A stretch of 12,829 nt of DNA from Conidiobolus incongruus B7586 (lineage: Eukaryota; Entomophthoromycota; Entomophthoromycetes; Entomophthorales; Conidiobolaceae). A program made the position numbers and the translations under genes. The notes beneath the pieces are model-generated. The model was not told where the DNA came from and ran no database searches. It worked only from the letters and a program-made list of their open reading frames with translations. Location of the stretch: the NCBI GenBank assembly GCA_000697335.1, contig JNEM01008474.1, forward strand, positions 1 through 12,829. Direction: 5' to 3'. Each line of letters begins with the position of its first letter. Position 1 is the stretch's first letter. Of the stretch, positions 10,214 through 12,829 are shown piece by piece.

Positions 10214-11923
10214 ATAATGGATAATCTATTTAAGTTTGAGACTTCTAGATTTTCAGTCGTATTTATAAGCTTTGAAAATTTTTATATTATCCAACTTTTA
10301 TTATTTTCATCATATTATATTCTTAATAATAATGTTGAGTTATTTGAAATCATTCGATTTTGTATTCATTAATATTTATGAGTCAATTCATTTAATTTCA
10401 AGTTATTAAATTTGATTGATATTAATCAATTTAGGAGATTATGATAATTTTTAAAATTTACTATATTCTGACAAATTTTAATGATTGTTTTAATTATTTA
10501 TATGAGAATTTATATTGAAGTGGTAAATATTGATATCATTGGAATTGGATGATTGCTTTAATTTATCCAGAACAAGAACCATTTGAATATTTCATCAATT
10601 TGCATTGATCCGTTTGATAGCTTTGTTAGGATTGGTGTATTGAAAGTTTTAAATAATAAAATGATTTTTAAATAAATATACTTCCAATATATTATGTCAA
10701 CATGTCATTGAGATTATTTATATCAAAAAATTAATAATATTTTAAATTTTAAAGGGATTACAATACTCATTTTATTCAATTTTTAACCGATTTATCTCAA
10801 GTTATAATTAATATCCTCCATTGTATTATACATTATGAACACCTTAATGTGTTAGAAATTTTTCCAATTGGCTGTTAAAATATTATATTATTTGAGAATA
10901 TAAAATATTGTATATATCAATTAGTTGCTAATCCTTCGGACTATAGAGTGCGTTTGGAGTTTATCATTAATTATATTGATCAAAAGTATTTGGGAAATAT
11001 TTGTATATTTGTATCATCATTGATTCATTAGATTTTTTCAATTTGGTATAGTATACAAAAGCATTCAAAAAATTACATATATATCATGCTTAAGGTATCA
11101 TATTTAGATATTTAACTGGTTTCATACATAATAATGTATTTTCTATCTATATTTTATTATAATTATCCTTTAATCATCATATATATATTTAAAGACCTTA
11201 ATTCCCTTGTACTTGAACTATATATAACTTGAAAAATTATGTTAAATTTTACTAATATAGATTGTTAACTGTAAATTTCAAAACCTTGTTGGAATATCAT
11301 TTAGTTTGAGTATTAAAAATAGAAAAATATTAATTTTTTAAATATGATTACATTTTATTGCTTTGAATATCTAAAGAACTTTCTGATAATTGATTCTTTA
11401 AATATTTTTAAATTTTTTAAATTGAAATTATAGTAAATTATAAAATCTGAAAGTCAAATTGAAAAAGGTCGTATATCAACTTCCAAATTGAGTGTTAAGC
11501 TGTTGATAAATTAGCAGTGTGTTTTGCCAAAAATATATCATTTTCATTGTCGGCAATGCTGCATCGCTGTTCAATAAATCAAGTTTCTGAAACAATTTTC
11601 TGAAGTTCAAATTGAAGCTATTGTTGATGTTTGTATCATTGCAAATGAATATGATTTTACTTACAGTTTGCCATTTAATATATAATACTGAAGTTGGTGG
11701 ACGTGATCTATTACTTTCCTGTTGCCAAAATGAAAAAGATGTATTTCTATATATATTGTGAAAATCTTGAAATATTTTTTTATTGTATAAAACCATTAAA
11801 GCTATAGAGCTCAAGTCCGAAGCACATGTTCATCTTGGTTTGGATAGACTCTCTAAAGATACAACTACAGTTGTGATTGTTTACCATCTAGGTACCACCG
11901 AAAATATCGATATCACTGTAGGC

Positions 11924-12118
11924 ATGAATGAAGGCAAGATCATTGAAATGGGAACCCATCAAGAGTTAATGACTCTTGAAAATGGCTACTATGCCAATTT
12001 GGTCCGGTTCAAAGTTTAGCAGAATCCGATCAACAACAAGTCCATACTGAAATCACCTCTGAAACTCAAGAACCTGCACAAAATCCAGTTCCTCAACCTC
12101 ATCTCGGACTTAATCAGG
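11924..12118 (+). repeat. Near-identical tract (NBD1 end plus linker) inside the otherwise diverged copy
   Basis: The tract matches the reverse complement of 7140-7335 except for one missing base and one substitution, where intact gtccagattc reads gtccggttc. It starts at the codon for Met592 and ends at the codon for Val657. Immediately upstream (11801-11923) I count about 42 mismatches in 123 bp, and immediately downstream (12119-12398) about 50 in 280 bp, so both edges are sharp. Confidence 0.93.
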
Positions 12119-12402
12119 CACCTGGAACATTGATCACTCGCATGTCGATGGGATTCGTTAATCGTAGTACTCATTTATTACATAACGCCCACCAGCAAGT
12201 TGCTACCACCGAGATGTCATCTAAGCCCAGATCGATCTACAGCTTAGCAGTCAAACTTATCGCTCTGAACAAACCTGCGCGCGCTTACTACCTCGGAATG
12301 TTACTGGGATGTGCTACCATCGGTAACACACCAATTGTCTTCCAAATGGCACTAAGAAAACTAATGAATGTATTGGAAGAATCTAGCGACGAACCGTTGC
12401 AA

Positions 12403-12829
12403 CTTTGACAATAGAAGAGAAAGTCATGGACAAGTACATGACACAATTAAACAATACTTTCGAAGTGAATGAACGTAAGACTTGGGTCACTACTATCATC
12501 TTTTCTAGTGCTACTAGTTTGATTTATTTGACATCTGCTTTAGTCTTCTATTATGGCTCTATTCTCTTCTACACTGGAGAGTATACTTTGGAACAGATGT
12601 TTACAGTGTTTAATGTGATTATTACTGGTACCGGTGGCTGTAGTCGTCTTTTCGTCTACATTCCAGATATTTCTAAAGCCAAAACAGCAGCTAATCGTGT
12701 TTTTGACCTTGCTGAACGTATTCCTCTCATAAAATCCAAACCAGAAACAGGTAATAAGTCGATAGTAATTAATGGCTATATTAAGTTCAACAATGTTCAA
12801 TTCCACTATCCCACTCGTCCCCATATCAA
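12403..12829 (+). repeat. Inverted repeat arm, 427 bp identical to the reverse complement of 5954-6380
   Basis: I compared the arm line by line with the reverse complement of 5954-6380 and found no mismatch and no indel. Paired positions sum to 18783 throughout. It corresponds to residues about 909-1052 of the transporter: intracellular helix, TM11, TM12 and the start of NBD2 up to just before Walker A. The identity is still perfect at the last base of the window, so the repeat probably continues beyond it. Confidence 0.97.

Larger units (their letters stand above)
9109..11451. other. 2.3-kb AT-rich spacer between the intact gene and the broken copy
   Basis: This contains the transporter's 5' flank, the GATA-site cluster (9847-10213) and otherwise stop-rich AT sequence. 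If the second copy was once complete, its first 430 codons would have occupied about 10150-11450. I see no alignable trace of TMD1 there, so that part was lost, replaced, or decayed past recognition. A 51-codon ORF from 10217 looks like a chance opening. Confidence 0.65.
11452..12829 (+). pseudogene. Broken, 5'-truncated second copy of the ABCB transporter, head to head with the intact gene; runs off the window
   Basis: Translated pieces align in order with residues about 431-749 and 907-1052 of the intact protein. TMD1 and Walker A of NBD1 are not recognisable upstream. Breaks seen relative to the intact gene: the Q451 codon CAG is TAG at 11512; a 2-nt loss lies near 11515-11528; 9 nt are lost near 11549; 1 nt is lost near 11579; 1 nt is gained near 11683; TGA codons stand at 11759 and 11768; 1 nt is lost near 12006 in the linker; and a 475-nt deletion at 12392-12398 shifts the frame. 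Catalytic motifs have eroded: the signature LSGGQKQR reads LSCCQNEK (11714-11737), Walker B Asp-Glu reads Tyr-Lys (11786-11791), and the switch His578 reads Tyr. Two stretches are nonetheless almost or fully identical to the intact gene (11924-12118 and 12403-12829). No functional NBD1 is possible. The fragment after 12399 keeps an open TMD2 frame, but it lacks residues 750-906. The 5' boundary is uncertain because homology fades around 11420-11452. Confidence 0.9.

Noticed and set aside
10217-10372. 51-codon ORF starting just after the 17-bp GATA palindrome
   Set aside because: An opening of this size is expected by chance among the many ATGs of a 2.3-kb AT-rich spacer. The translation is low-complexity (Phe/Ile/Leu/Asn/Tyr) with no recognised similarity to the transporter N-terminus.
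12540-12824. 94-residue ORF on the minus strand, identical to one on the plus strand at 5959-6243
   Set aside because: Both are antisense shadows of the transporter's TMD2/NBD2 coding sequence. They are identical only because they lie inside the 427-bp repeat; there is no independent sign of coding.
11452-12829. Repeat-induced point mutation (RIP) as the cause of decay
   Set aside because: The changes include transversions and indels of 1, 2, 9 and 475 nt, and long stretches of the same repeat are untouched. RIP would give dense C-to-T changes over the whole duplicated length in both copies.

Overview
The window looks like eukaryotic nuclear DNA, probably from an AT-rich fungus (an early-diverging lineage is plausible; an amoebozoan cannot be excluded). 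The reasons are a single intron-free 1287-codon gene for a full-length, tandem (TMD-NBD)x2 ABC exporter, a type that is essentially eukaryotic; no Shine-Dalgarno context or operon; and long flanks of roughly 15-22% G+C around a gene of roughly 40-45% G+C. The taxonomic placement is inference only.

Layout: 1-5244 is an AT-rich stretch in which I find no gene. 5245-9108 (minus strand) is an apparently intact P-glycoprotein-like ABCB transporter with all nucleotide-binding motifs canonical in both halves. 9109-11451 is a second AT-rich stretch. It holds the 5' flank of the transporter, two short upstream ORFs joined by a TAATG stop/start overlap, and, 740-1100 bp upstream of the start codon, a tight cluster of five matches to ATCWGATAA, the consensus of fungal iron-responsive GATA factors (SreA/Sre1/Urbs1/Fep1 type). 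About 11452-12829 (plus strand, cut by the window edge) is a broken, 5'-truncated second copy of the same transporter, head to head with the intact gene.

The second copy is a patchwork. Its NBD1 part is strongly eroded (about 66% nucleotide identity at best, with stops, indels and destroyed ATPase motifs). The next 195 bp, covering the end of NBD1 and the linker, is almost identical to the intact gene. The following 281 bp is about 82% identical with many silent differences. After a 475-bp internal deletion, the last 427 bp (12403-12829) is 100% identical to the reverse complement of 5954-6380. Such jumps do not fit uniform decay. They point to gene-conversion tracts between the inverted copies, a recent recombination join, or an assembly chimera near a contig end. 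This patchwork and the GATA-site cluster between the two copies are the most interesting signals here; I do not see a wholly new multi-gene system.
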